NCBI GenBank assembly: GCA_046160545.1
Contig: JBJXGS010000252.1
Coordinates: 1-64,000, forward strand
Direction of reading: 5' to 3'
Length of the DNA stretch: 64,000 nt
DNA from: JAEUOS01 sp046160545
GTDB taxonomy: Bacteria > Pseudomonadota > Gammaproteobacteria > Burkholderiales > JAEUOS01
The notes under the pieces are model-generated. The model searched no databases and was not told the origin of the DNA. It saw only the letters and a list, made by a program, of their open reading frames with translations. Below are positions 17,500 to 26,051 of the stretch, piece by piece. The translations under genes were made by a program, and so were the position numbers. Position 1 is the first letter of the stretch. Each line of letters starts with the position of its first letter.

Positions 17500-17907
17500 C
17501 TAAGCCTGGTCGGGCCAGCGCTCGGCGATCTCGACCAGGTTCCCGTCCGGGTCGCGCAGGTAGATTGAGCGAATCGGCCAGCGCGCCCCGGTGCGCCGCA
17601 CCGGGCCGACCTCGATCGGCACTCCCATCGCCGTCACGTGCACGATCACATCATCCAAAGGGACAGCGGCAATCAGGCAGAAATCCAGCGACCCAGGGGA
17701 CGGCGCGCGGGCGTAGATGTCGGTGACCGATCGGTCGCCAGCCTGGTGCAGGTTGAACTTCTGGTCCCCGAAGGACAGCGCCTTGCGGCGCGGTTTGGGC
17801 GGCTCGCCGAACTCCTCCAGGCGCATGCCCAGCACGCGGGTATAGAAATCCACCGTGGAGTCCAAGTCCCGGCAGGTGATGACGACATGGTCGATGCTTG
17901 AGATCAT
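17500..17907 (-). CDS. VOC family (glyoxalase/bleomycin-resistance fold) protein
   Basis: The 135-residue protein has the paired beta-alpha-beta-beta-beta modules of vicinal oxygen chelate proteins. A metal-ligand histidine lies in SIDHVVITCRDLDST, a second in KFNLHQAG, and a C-terminal glutamate in YLRDPDGNLVEIAER. Such proteins bind a divalent metal and act as dioxygenases, lyases, epimerases or resistance factors. Length and motifs match the virulence protein/STI1-like VOC subgroup, but no substrate is indicated. It lies 5 bp before uup and is probably co-transcribed with it. Confidence 0.85.
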   Translation of the reverse strand: MISSIDHVVITCRDLDSTVDFYTRVLGMRLEEFGEPPKPRRKALSFGDQKFNLHQAGDRSVTDIYARAPSPGSLDFCLIAAVPLDDVIVHVTAMGVPIEVGPVRRTGARWPIRSIYLRDPDGNLVEIAERWPDQA

Positions 17908-18000
17908 GAGGCTGATTTTAACCGGCGCTCAAGGCCGTTCCGATCGGTTACAGCCATCGGAACAGCGCCGTGATCGCGGCAGACTGCTCTGCGGACCAGC

Positions 18001-18006
18001 TAGAAT
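18001..18006 (+). promoter_or_regulatory. Possible -10 element for tRNA-Arg
   Basis: TAGAAT lies 20 bases before the tRNA 5' end. No convincing -35 hexamer is seen at the expected distance, so this is only a plausible -10 box. Confidence 0.3.
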
Positions 18007-18025
18007 GCGCCCGCAAATCGCCGCG

Positions 18026-18100
18026 CTCGCCGTAGTTCAATGGATAGAACGAGTGCCTCCTAAGCGCTAGATACAGGTTCGATTCCTGTCGGCGGGACCA
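18026..18100 (+). tRNA. tRNA-Arg (anticodon CCU, reads AGG)
   Basis: The 75-nt sequence folds into a full cloverleaf. The acceptor stem is CTCGCCG with CGGCGGG (one G-U). The D stem is GTTC/GAAC. The anticodon stem is AGTGC/GCGCT with loop CTCCTAA, giving anticodon CCT. The variable loop has four bases, the T stem is ACAGG/CCTGT around TTCGATT, the discriminator base is A, and CCA is encoded. It lies at the junction between the housekeeping genes and the exopolysaccharide locus. tRNA-Arg(CCU) genes are frequent integration targets, but no integrase or second copy of its 3' end is visible in this window. Confidence 0.96.
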
Positions 18101-18761
18101 ACCTGCCAAGCCCCGCAGCGTACGCTCCCGGCCGTATTGCAGTAACCGCTCGCGCCGGGCCAACAACGGGTCGCGAAGCACAGCGCCGGATATGCGGTGC
18201 GCAGAATGAGTTGAGCCAGTTGGCCGGTTTAGCTCCATCCCCGCGGCGCCCCCACCCCGACGCCACGCCTGTGCCGGCTGCGAAATGTGATCCACGACAC
18301 ACCGCAGACAGGAAAAAGCGCCTGTTTGCGCCATTTGTCACGAGTGGGTCACCGAAAAGGAGGAAAGTTGGTGATTCATGGCGGAGAATCTTCTTTTCAA
18401 GGATTCGCGTGCAAATTGACATGTTTCGTGAAGCGAACAAAGTCCCGGCAATGCCATTGTCATCACGTTTTCCGGCACGGCCTGATATGCATGACAAACC
18501 TATGTTTGAGAGTGGCAATCCGGGGCCGGAGAAGCCGCGAGATTGTGAAAAAGTGTTCCATCGGCCATGCGAGTGACATATGTCACTCGCATTGGCCATT
18601 AAGTTGACATGTTTTGACATTCCCGGCACCCCGTTGCACCCCGTGCTGGAGTACTTTCACATCCAAGCTGAAACGACCAACAACAATGACATTTTCGCCC
18701 CTGAACAATTCCCCCGCGAGCCGGCTTGTGCCGATTCGATTAACTGGCACCGGGAGCTAGC
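18101..18761 (+). other. 660-bp non-coding stretch with repeated TGACAT motifs
   Basis: I see no credible gene here; the short frames have no domain or ribosome binding site. GC is lower than in the flanking genes. The second half contains an 11-base direct repeat TTGACATGTTT (18416-18426 and 18604-18614), the long palindrome listed next, and a further TGACATT at 18615. The last bases carry GGGAG in front of the sugar transferase ATG. It probably holds the promoter and operators for that gene. Confidence 0.6.
18567..18592 (+). promoter_or_regulatory. 26-bp perfect palindrome, probable operator
   Basis: The half-site ATGCGAGTGACAT is followed directly by its reverse complement, with further imperfect pairing (GGCCA/TGGCC) outside. 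No T-run follows, so it is not a terminator. The core TGACATATGTCA shares the TGACAT unit with the nearby direct repeats at 18416 and 18604. It lies about 170 bp before the priming sugar transferase gene. A dimeric regulator binding here is inferred. Confidence 0.5.
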
Positions 18762-20144
18762 ATGATTCGGTTATTCAGCCACTGGTTGCGGGCCCGCACG
18801 ATGTTCGATCTGGCAGCGGATTTTTCGTTTGTGTTAGTCGGGGTAGCGGCCGCGATATTCTGGGTCGGCAGCCACATGCAGATCGATCCGATCGTCGTAC
18901 TGTCATGCGCACTGGCATTGGCGATCACCACCCTGTCGTTCAACGCCTGGATGGGCTTCTACCAGTCAACCCACTCGCGCTCGCTTGCACAGTCGCTCCT
19001 GCGCGGCGCCTTCTCGCTGGGGGTAGCCGGCGTGGTCGCCTACGCGATATTCACTTTCGCTCCCTTGGCCGACAGCAGCCGTGACCTGCTCGCCGTCCCC
19101 GCAATGACGGCGGTTTTCGGCATGGTCGTGCATCGCTTGGGAGTCGCGCACGCTGGCAGCACGCCAATTCTGGTGCGCAGGGTGCTGGTGTTTGGCGCCG
19201 GAGAGCACGCCCTGGCGGTGCGCCGTGCGCTCGACAAGTCTGATCCCAACGTGCAAATCGTCGGTTTCTATCCCAGCCCGGCGGAAGAGGATATCCGCGT
19301 CCCGGCTGACCGCCTGCTGCCCAACACGCAGTCCCTGACCGACACCGCGCGTGCACTCAAGGTCGACGAGATCGTGGTCGCGTTGAGCGAGCGCCGCGGC
19401 GGGGCCATGCCGCTGCGCGAATTGCTCGACTGCAAGCTGATCGGCGTCAAGGTGCTCGACCTGGCCAGCCATTTCGAACAGACCCTGGGGCAGATCCGTC
19501 TGGATGCGCTGCGCGCGGGCTGGCTGATCTTTGGTGACGGCTTTCGCCAGGGAACATTTCGTGCGTTCCTGAAGCGACTTTTCGACATCGGCTGTGCCAG
19601 CATCCTGCTGCTTGTGTCGTTGCCGGTCATGCTCATCACGGCGTTCCTGATTGTCATCGAAAGTGGCTTTCCGGTCTTCTACCGCCAGGAACGCGTCGGA
19701 CGCAACGGGCGCCTGTTCAACGTCATCAAATTCCGCAGCATGGTCACCGATGCCGAGAAAGACGGCACGCCGCAGTGGGCGACCGGCAACGATGCCCGCG
19801 TGACGCGCGTCGGCCGCTTCATTCGCAAGACCCGCATCGACGAGCTGCCGCAGATCATCAATGTGCTGCGTGGCGACATGAGCCTGGTGGGCCCGCGCCC
19901 GGAGCGTCCCTACTTTGTCGATCAGCTGACCCGCGAAATTCCGTTCTATGCGGTGCGCCACAGCGTCAAACCCGGTGTCACCGGCTGGGCGCAAGTGCGC
20001 TATCACTACGGCAGCACGGTGGAAGATTCGGCCGAGAAGCTGCAGTACGACTTGTACTACGTCAAGAACAACACGCTGTTCCTCGATATCCTGGTGCTTT
20101 TCGAGACCATTGGCGTGGTCCTGACCGGCAAGGGCGCGCGTTGA
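18762..20144 (+). CDS. XrtA/PEP-CTERM-associated sugar transferase (undecaprenyl-phosphate priming enzyme)
   Basis: This is a 460-residue polyprenyl glycosylphosphotransferase resembling the PEP-CTERM-associated sugar transferase family (TIGR03013 type). The N-terminal half has about four membrane segments and a Rossmann-like VLVFGAGEHALAVRRAL. A further membrane segment near 275-298 precedes the catalytic domain with VFYRQERVGRNGRLFNVIKF, TRIDELPQIINVLRGDMSLV, GPRPERPYF and PGVTGWAQVRYHYG. It would transfer the first sugar phosphate to undecaprenyl phosphate. GGGAG lies six bases before the ATG. It heads the plus-strand run ending at the PEP-CTERM gene. Confidence 0.92.
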   Translation: MIRLFSHWLRARTMFDLAADFSFVLVGVAAAIFWVGSHMQIDPIVVLSCALALAITTLSFNAWMGFYQSTHSRSLAQSLLRGAFSLGVAGVVAYAIFTFAPLADSSRDLLAVPAMTAVFGMVVHRLGVAHAGSTPILVRRVLVFGAGEHALAVRRALDKSDPNVQIVGFYPSPAEEDIRVPADRLLPNTQSLTDTARALKVDEIVVALSERRGGAMPLRELLDCKLIGVKVLDLASHFEQTLGQIRLDALRAGWLIFGDGFRQGTFRAFLKRLFDIGCASILLLVSLPVMLITAFLIVIESGFPVFYRQERVGRNGRLFNVIKFRSMVTDAEKDGTPQWATGNDARVTRVGRFIRKTRIDELPQIINVLRGDMSLVGPRPERPYFVDQLTREIPFYAVRHSVKPGVTGWAQVRYHYGSTVEDSAEKLQYDLYYVKNNTLFLDILVLFETIGVVLTGKGAR

Positions 20145-20371
20145 ACCAGAGCTGTTGAGGTTCGGCCGGTCCTGCCCGACTTCCAAGGGTTGGTGCGCTC
20201 CACTGATCGCGGCGCGAGCGACTCGGCGCCGGGGAGTAAACTTCCTGTCAAGAATCGCGAACCGCAGCTTTGAGGTCGAGCGCTCTTGAATCCAATCGAT
20301 AGTGCCGTCGCGCCAGCGGATGGGCGTGATGGTGCCGGCGCGCATCCGGCCCCCCCCACAGGTGGCTTGCC

Positions 20372-22486
20372 GTGAACGTCATTGCATGGAGTTACGGTCT
20401 GGCGGTGCTGCTATACGCGGCATTCGCCGGCCATCTGATCGCCGTCAGGCACGATTGGCGGGCAGGCAAGCCTTCACAGGTCATGTTCGCCGCAATCCTG
20501 ATCACCGCAGGGTGGGCCGGCATCGGACTGGCGTCGTCATGGGATGGTGAGGCCGGCAGCACTTCGGCCGCAAGTATCGTGGCTGATGTCCTGCGCTATT
20601 CGGCCTGGTTCATTTTTCTGATGTACCTGCTGGCCGGACCGTCCTGGAAGGCGGCATCGCGGCATTTCCTTGCACCGCTTGCCGGCTTGATCGTGGTCGG
20701 CGGACTCATACTCGGGCTAGTTGCGAACTTCAGGCCGTCCGCGCTCTACCTTGAAACCGCGATTGCGGCGCAAGGATTGGGCATGGCGGTGCTTGCGTTG
20801 ACATTACTCGAGCAGCTGTACCGAAACGTTGCCCGCGACTCCGTATGGAACCTCAAGCCGCTCGCTGTGGGGCTAGGAGCGGCTTTCCTGTTCGATCTCT
20901 ACCTCTATGCGAACGCCTTGCTGTTTCGCCGCATGGATATGGACGTGGTCGGCGCACGCGGCTTCGTCCATGCGCTTGTCACACCACTCCTCCTGGTATC
21001 GACCTCCCGGACTCGTGACTGGGTAACGAAAATCAGGCTGTCGCAAAAGGCCGCTTTTCATTCCGCCACCCTGATCATCGTCGGCGGCTATCTGTTGTTC
21101 ATGGCTGCTGTGGGCTATTACGTGAAGGCCTTTGGGGGCGATTGGGGCAGCACCCTGCAGGTAGCGTTGCTCGCATCGGCGCTTCTCGGGTTGGCGGTGC
21201 TGGTCTTGTCCGGATCGATGCGCGCCAAGGTACGCGTCTTCGTCGGCAAACACTTTTTTCGCTACCGGTACGACTATCGCGAGGAGTGGCTGCGTTTCAC
21301 CCGTACCCTGTCGCAGCAAAATTCCGCTGAAAGCCTTGAGCAGCAGGTCATTCGCGCCCTTGCCGACCTGGTCGAAAGTCCCGCCGGCGGATTATGGTTG
21401 CCCCACGGTGAAGGGCGTGCTTTTGGCCAGTCGGCACGCTGGAACATGCCCGAACAATCCGCGCCCGAGCCTTGCGACTCGTCGCTGTGCCGTTTCCTTT
21501 CGGACAGCGGTTGGGTCATCAACCTCGAGGAGTATCGCAGTTACCCGGCTCGTTATGCCGACCTGGAGTTACCGCAATGGCTCGCCAATGTGCCCAATGC
21601 ATGGCTGGTCGTGCCACTAGGAGAGGGTCGCGATCTGCTCGGGTTCGTGGTTCTGTCAAGCGCTCGCACATCGATGGATGTCAACTGGGAAGTCAATGAC
21701 CTATTGCGCACCGCCGGTAGTCAGGCTGCAAGTTTTCTCGCGCGCATGCGGGCCAACGACGCCTTGCTCGAAGCGCGCAAGTTCGATGCATTCAATCGCA
21801 TGTCCGCATTTGTCGTGCATGACCTCAAGAACATCGTCTCGCAACTGTCCCTGATGCTTAAGAACGCGGAACGACATCGCGCCAACCCGGAGTTCCAGAA
21901 GGACATGCTGATGACCGTCGAGCATTCGGTCGAGCGGATGCGCCAGTTGATGCTGCAGTTGCGCGAAGGTGCAACGCCTCCCGGCACCCCGGTTGGGGTC
22001 GACCTTGCGGCGATCATTGAACGGATACGCGCAGCCAAATCAGCCCAGGGTCGTCAGGTCATCGCCGAAATTGTCGAACCCCTGATGACTCGCGGGCATG
22101 CGGAGCGTATCGAACGCGTCGTCGGACACGTAGTGCAGAATGCCCTGGATGCAACCGAACCGGACAATGATTCCCGCAAGAGCCCGGGAATGGTCACGGT
22201 ACGTCTCGCGCGTGCAGGCGGGCAGGCCCAAGTTGAGGTAGTGGATAATGGCAGCGGCATGGATTCCGAATTCGTGCGCGAACGGCTATTCAAACCCTTC
22301 CAGACCACCAAACGTGCGGGCATGGGCATCGGAGCGTATGAGAGTTTCCAGTATGTGCAGGAACTGGGGGGCAAGATCAGCGTTGAAAGCAGTGTCGGAG
22401 CCGGAACCCGCATAAGCATGCTGCTGCCACTGTTCGAGAGTTCTGCCCTGCCCGCGCGAACCGCGGCGCAGCGCGAACCGGCATGA
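20372..22486 (+). CDS. prsK: XrtA/PEP-CTERM system histidine kinase PrsK
   Basis: The 704-residue sensor kinase has about eight N-terminal membrane segments (to about residue 290), a GAF-like domain (about 320-460), and a kinase core. The phosphoacceptor is in FVVHDLKNIVSQL (about His483). The ATPase has the N box VVQNALDATEPD, the G1 box VEVVDNGSGMD and GMGIGAYES. PrsK phosphorylates PrsR, encoded 73 bp downstream, to control PEP-CTERM genes through sigma-54. The start is GTG 20372, as no better-placed ATG exists. The signal it senses is unknown. Confidence 0.93.
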   Translation: MNVIAWSYGLAVLLYAAFAGHLIAVRHDWRAGKPSQVMFAAILITAGWAGIGLASSWDGEAGSTSAASIVADVLRYSAWFIFLMYLLAGPSWKAASRHFLAPLAGLIVVGGLILGLVANFRPSALYLETAIAAQGLGMAVLALTLLEQLYRNVARDSVWNLKPLAVGLGAAFLFDLYLYANALLFRRMDMDVVGARGFVHALVTPLLLVSTSRTRDWVTKIRLSQKAAFHSATLIIVGGYLLFMAAVGYYVKAFGGDWGSTLQVALLASALLGLAVLVLSGSMRAKVRVFVGKHFFRYRYDYREEWLRFTRTLSQQNSAESLEQQVIRALADLVESPAGGLWLPHGEGRAFGQSARWNMPEQSAPEPCDSSLCRFLSDSGWVINLEEYRSYPARYADLELPQWLANVPNAWLVVPLGEGRDLLGFVVLSSARTSMDVNWEVNDLLRTAGSQAASFLARMRANDALLEARKFDAFNRMSAFVVHDLKNIVSQLSLMLKNAERHRANPEFQKDMLMTVEHSVERMRQLMLQLREGATPPGTPVGVDLAAIIERIRAAKSAQGRQVIAEIVEPLMTRGHAERIERVVGHVVQNALDATEPDNDSRKSPGMVTVRLARAGGQAQVEVVDNGSGMDSEFVRERLFKPFQTTKRAGMGIGAYESFQYVQELGGKISVESSVGAGTRISMLLPLFESSALPARTAAQREPA

Positions 22487-22559
22487 CAATTCAAATCCAG
22501 CCTCGCCTGCTCGTTGCGGTCGGTCGCTGCCGTTTTGTGTTTCCCGCAGAGGCCAGATC

Positions 22560-23927
22560 GTGAATTCGGCTGCCAAATCCCGCCCGCTGTTGATCGTCGA
22601 GGATGACCCCGCGCTGCAGAAGCAATTGCGCTGGTCGCTGGACAAGTTCGAAACCCAGGTTGCCGACGACGCTGAGTCGGCGCTGGCCCAGGTGCGGCGG
22701 CATGAGCCACCGGTGGTGACCATGGATCTTGGGCTGCCGCCGGATCCGGACTCGGTGACGGAAGGATTCAAGCTTCTGGAAAATATCCTCGCCCTGGCGC
22801 CGGAGACCAAAGTCATTGTCCTTACAGGCCAGAACGACCAGTCCAACGCCTTGCGAGCCATCGCCCTGGGCGCCTACGACTTCCTGGCCAAGCCGATTGA
22901 ACCCGAGCTCCTGTGCCTGACCATTGAACGCGCGTTCCGCCTGCACGACCTGCAGGCCGAGAACCGACGGCTGGCGATGATGCGCCAACCGGATGCCCTT
23001 GGCGGCCTCATCACGCGCGATCCGGCAATGCTCAAGATCTGCCGCACTGTCGAAAAGGTTGCCGGCACCTCGGCAACCCTGCTGCTGCTAGGTGAATCGG
23101 GGACTGGCAAGGAACTCTTTGCCCGCGGACTGCACGATGCGTCACCGCGACGCAGCGAGCGCTTCGTCGCCATTAACTGCGCGGCGATTCCGGAAAATCT
23201 CCTTGAATCAGAGTTGTTCGGGTACGAGAAAGGTGCTTTTACCGGTGCCAGCAAGACTACCCCCGGCAAGATCGAGACCGCCAACCGGGGCACGTTGTTC
23301 CTAGACGAAATCGGCGACCTGCCAACTCCCTTGCAGGCAAAACTTCTGCGCTTCCTCCAGGAGCGGGTCATCGAGCGCATCGGCGGGCGAGTCGAGATCC
23401 CCGTGGATGTGCGCATCGTCTGCGCGACCCACCAGGATTTGATGGCGCTCGCGCGTGAGGGCCGCTTCCGCGAGGACCTTTATTACCGGCTGGCGGAGAT
23501 CGTCGCGCAGATTCCGCCGCTGCGCGAGCGCGCCGGCGATGCGGCCTTGCTGGCCCACGCTTTCACGCGCCGTTTCGCACGGGAAAATGGCCGGGCCAAT
23601 CTGACCCTGGCCGACGACGCCGTACAGGCAATCGATGCCCATTCCTGGCCCGGTAACGTGCGCGAACTTGAAAACGCTGTCAAGCGAGCGGTAATAATGG
23701 CAGACGGGGAGCAGATAACGCGCGCCGACGTCGGACTGGCTGCCGGAAACGACGAGTCCGAGAACCTGAGTTTGCGCCAAGTGCGAGAACAAGCGGAAAA
23801 GCGCGCTGTCCTCACGGCGCTGGCGCGAACCAACGAGAACCTGGCCAAATCGGCCGAAATGCTTGGGATCAGCCGGCCAACCCTTTACGATCTCATGCAT
23901 CGGTTTGGCATGAAATCGAAAGGCTGA
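22560..23927 (+). CDS. prsR: PEP-CTERM-box response regulator PrsR (sigma-54 activator)
   Basis: A 455-residue enhancer-binding protein with three domains. The receiver has the phosphoacceptor at about Asp56 (VVTMDLGLP) and Lys111. The AAA+ domain has Walker A GESGTGKE (178-185), the sigma-54 contact loop GAFTGA (225-230) and FLDEIGDLP. The C-terminal Fis-type helix-turn-helix is NLAKSAEMLGISRPTLYDLM. It should activate sigma-54 promoters of PEP-CTERM genes when phosphorylated by PrsK. The gene starts at GTG 22560. The next gene downstream has exactly such a promoter. Confidence 0.94.
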   Translation: MNSAAKSRPLLIVEDDPALQKQLRWSLDKFETQVADDAESALAQVRRHEPPVVTMDLGLPPDPDSVTEGFKLLENILALAPETKVIVLTGQNDQSNALRAIALGAYDFLAKPIEPELLCLTIERAFRLHDLQAENRRLAMMRQPDALGGLITRDPAMLKICRTVEKVAGTSATLLLLGESGTGKELFARGLHDASPRRSERFVAINCAAIPENLLESELFGYEKGAFTGASKTTPGKIETANRGTLFLDEIGDLPTPLQAKLLRFLQERVIERIGGRVEIPVDVRIVCATHQDLMALAREGRFREDLYYRLAEIVAQIPPLRERAGDAALLAHAFTRRFARENGRANLTLADDAVQAIDAHSWPGNVRELENAVKRAVIMADGEQITRADVGLAAGNDESENLSLRQVREQAEKRAVLTALARTNENLAKSAEMLGISRPTLYDLMHRFGMKSKG

Positions 23928-24030
23928 GATGCTATTGGCAGGAGCTTTTGTGTCGAATATTTTTACACTGGGCCTGCGAACGCAATCCCATAAAAATTCA
24001 AAGCATTGATTTAAAAGACATTTCTATTTC

Positions 24031-24046
24031 TGGCACGGCATCTGCT
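24031..24046 (+). promoter_or_regulatory. Sigma-54 (-24/-12) promoter of the PEP-CTERM gene
   Basis: TGGCACGGCATCTGCT matches the sigma-54 consensus TGGCACG-N4-TTGCT, with the invariant GG and GC separated by exactly ten bases and one mismatch in the -12 box. Transcription would start near 24057, leaving an 85-nt leader before ATG 24142. An imperfect AT-rich dyad at 23950-23968 (GTGT...ACAC) lies about 70 bp upstream, where a PrsR dimer could bind; that last point is conjecture. Confidence 0.85.
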
Positions 24047-24141
24047 TTATGTAGCCTGCAGGGATGCAGCACAGATCCCGAACATACCGGGGCTGCGGGC
24101 TCCACCGTGATTCGCATAACCACCTTAGCAAAGGAAACATC

Positions 24142-24882
24142 ATGAAAGCGTTCAAGAAACTCCTGGCGGCAACCAGTATGGCGGCAGCAACAATGCTGGC
24201 GCCGGTATCGGCGAATGCTGCCATGCTGTTGCAGTTCTTCGATTCGGCCGACACCCTGCTCTTCGCTACAGACAACACCGATGATGGCGGTGACATCATC
24301 GTCAACGGCACCCTCAACGGCTGGGGAATCTCGGTAGTGGCCGCGCAGCGCGATTCTGGCCCGCCCTACTCGCTGACCATCCAGGGCAACATGTATCGTG
24401 CCAGCGCGACCAAGACGTCCAACATGCAAGTGTTTGACGGTTCGCTGAATTCTGCGGCGATCATCGGTGGGGCTGCAAACGGCACGCTCAAGGTGCGCCT
24501 GTATGACTTCGGTGCTCCGACGACGAACGGCAACATGTATTCGTTTACCGATACGTTCTCGACTTCCACCAAGCCGACCAATGGCAGCAGTGTTCTGGTC
24601 CAGTACGACGCCGGTTTTGGCACGCAGTTGATTACCACCCAGGCCTTCAACGGCAGCCAGCTTGCCCAGACGGACAACGTCCTTGCTTACACCGCACTCG
24701 GTTCGACCCTGGGGGTGGGCTTTGATCTGGTCGCTGGCGGCGCCCAAGGGCCGTCGAACGGCTTCAACCTGACCAACACGGTCATCTCGCAGGCTCCGGA
24801 ACCCGGTTCGCTGGCTCTCCTGGCCTTGGGTCTGATCGGTGCAGGTGTGGTGGCCCGCAAGCGGTCGACTGCCAAGGTCTGA
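24142..24882 (+). CDS. PEP-CTERM sorting-domain protein
   Basis: The 246-residue exported protein has a signal peptide (about residues 1-26, cut after SANA), a Ser/Thr/Asn-rich central region with no known domain, and a C-terminal PEP-CTERM tripartite signal: APEPGSL, a hydrophobic helix (LALLALGLIGAGVVA) and the basic tail RKRSTAKV. XrtA is expected to recognise and cleave this tail at the inner membrane, releasing the protein to the surface or matrix. ATG 24142 has AAAGGAAA upstream; an earlier in-frame ATG would give no signal peptide. A sigma-54 promoter precedes it and a strong terminator follows, so it is monocistronic. Confidence 0.93.
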   Translation: MKAFKKLLAATSMAAATMLAPVSANAAMLLQFFDSADTLLFATDNTDDGGDIIVNGTLNGWGISVVAAQRDSGPPYSLTIQGNMYRASATKTSNMQVFDGSLNSAAIIGGAANGTLKVRLYDFGAPTTNGNMYSFTDTFSTSTKPTNGSSVLVQYDAGFGTQLITTQAFNGSQLAQTDNVLAYTALGSTLGVGFDLVAGGAQGPSNGFNLTNTVISQAPEPGSLALLALGLIGAGVVARKRSTAKV

Positions 24883-24907
24883 ATTACGGAAGGTCCCGCA
24901 CCCTTTC

Positions 24908-24934
24908 AAAAGCCCGCGCAAGCGGGCTTTTTTT
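24908..24934 (+). terminator. Rho-independent terminator of the PEP-CTERM gene
   Basis: Stem AGCCCGC (24911-24917) with GCGGGCT (24922-24928), loop GCAA, extended by AAA/TTT and followed by a run of seven Ts. It lies 26 bp after the PEP-CTERM stop and before the convergent dehydratase gene. Confidence 0.93.
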
Positions 24935-24964
24935 CGTCCTTAGTTCGGCTTAAGGGGCATTGCG

Positions 24965-25999
24965 TCAAGAGTGCATGCCGGACAACGCGGCATCGACCAT
25001 CTCCGACATCATGGCCGCGAACCCGAAGCTTGGTCGCCAGCCAAGTACCTGCGCCGCTTTCACCGGATTGGCCACAGTCGCACCGGTCTCGGCCGGCCGC
25101 AATAGTCGCGGGTCAGACACCACGTGGTCCTGCCAAGGCAGACCCACGTGGGTATAGGCACAGTCGCACATCTCCCTGACAGAACGCAACTGGCCGGTGC
25201 CGATCACGAAGTCGTCCGGTTCGCCGTGCTGCAACATGCGCCACATCGCGTCAACACTGTCGCGCGCACTGCCCCAGTCACGCTGCGCATCCAGGTTACC
25301 TAGTACCAATCGCCCATCCCTGACGACCGGTTCGCCCTCCTCGTCAAGCCAGGGCGAGCGGGTTATCCCGAGCTTTGCGCAGGCGGCGCCGTGCGCGATC
25401 TTCTGCGACAAGAAACGCATCGGGCGATAGGGGCTCTCATGATTGAAGAGAATCCCGCAGCTGATAAACATGCCGAATCCCTGCCGATACACATGGGCCA
25501 TCATGTGCGCATAGGCCTTAGCGACGGCATAGGGGTTGCTCGGATTGAAAGGGGTCGTTTCGGTCTGCGGGGATTCAAGCACCTTGCCAAACATTTCCGA
25601 CGAAGAGGCCTGGTACACGCGGCACGCGGGTGCGAAACGACGCACCGCTTCAAAGAGCCGATGCGCACCCAGTCCCGTCACTTCGCCGGTGGCCAGCGAC
25701 CTGTTCCAGGATTCCCCGGGAGCTGACTGCGCTGCAAGGTTGTAGACCTCGTGCGGCTCGAAACGCTGCAAGGCCTCGACGATGTCTTCGGATTGATTGA
25801 GGTCGCCGAACAACAGCGCAAGTTTCCCAAACAACGGCTTTAACTCCGGGCGGGCGAGGATGGACGCGCGACGACCGAATCCGGCGACCTCATACCCCCG
25901 GGCAAGCAGGAATTCGGCCAGCAAACGGCCGTCCTGCCCGGTAATGCCGGTGATGAGCGCCCGGCGACCAGAGCTCACAGGCAAGCACCCAGCCGGCAA
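24965..25999 (-). CDS. GDP-mannose 4,6-dehydratase-like short-chain dehydrogenase
   Basis: The 344-residue extended SDR enzyme has the NAD(P) motif TGITGQDGRLLAEFLL, the GMD signature SSSEMFG, and the catalytic YxxxK in NPYAVAKAYAHMM. The insert FNHESPYR and the later RDWGSARD match GDP-mannose 4,6-dehydratases. It would convert GDP-D-mannose to GDP-4-keto-6-deoxy-mannose, precursor of rhamnose, fucose or perosamine residues. No reductase or aminotransferase partner is in this operon, so the final sugar is unknown. It is the last gene of the minus-strand operon and faces the PEP-CTERM gene. Confidence 0.85.
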   Translation of the reverse strand: MPAGCLPVSSGRRALITGITGQDGRLLAEFLLARGYEVAGFGRRASILARPELKPLFGKLALLFGDLNQSEDIVEALQRFEPHEVYNLAAQSAPGESWNRSLATGEVTGLGAHRLFEAVRRFAPACRVYQASSSEMFGKVLESPQTETTPFNPSNPYAVAKAYAHMMAHVYRQGFGMFISCGILFNHESPYRPMRFLSQKIAHGAACAKLGITRSPWLDEEGEPVVRDGRLVLGNLDAQRDWGSARDSVDAMWRMLQHGEPDDFVIGTGQLRSVREMCDCAYTHVGLPWQDHVVSDPRLLRPAETGATVANPVKAAQVLGWRPSFGFAAMMSEMVDAALSGMHS

Positions 26000-26051
26000 A
26001 GCGTGGCTAACTGCTTCGCCACTATAAGAGGCAAATCAAGCGCGCACTGAT

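Noticed and set aside
18580..18765. 61-codon frame before the sugar transferase
   Set aside because: It begins inside the palindrome, has no ribosome binding site and no recognisable feature.
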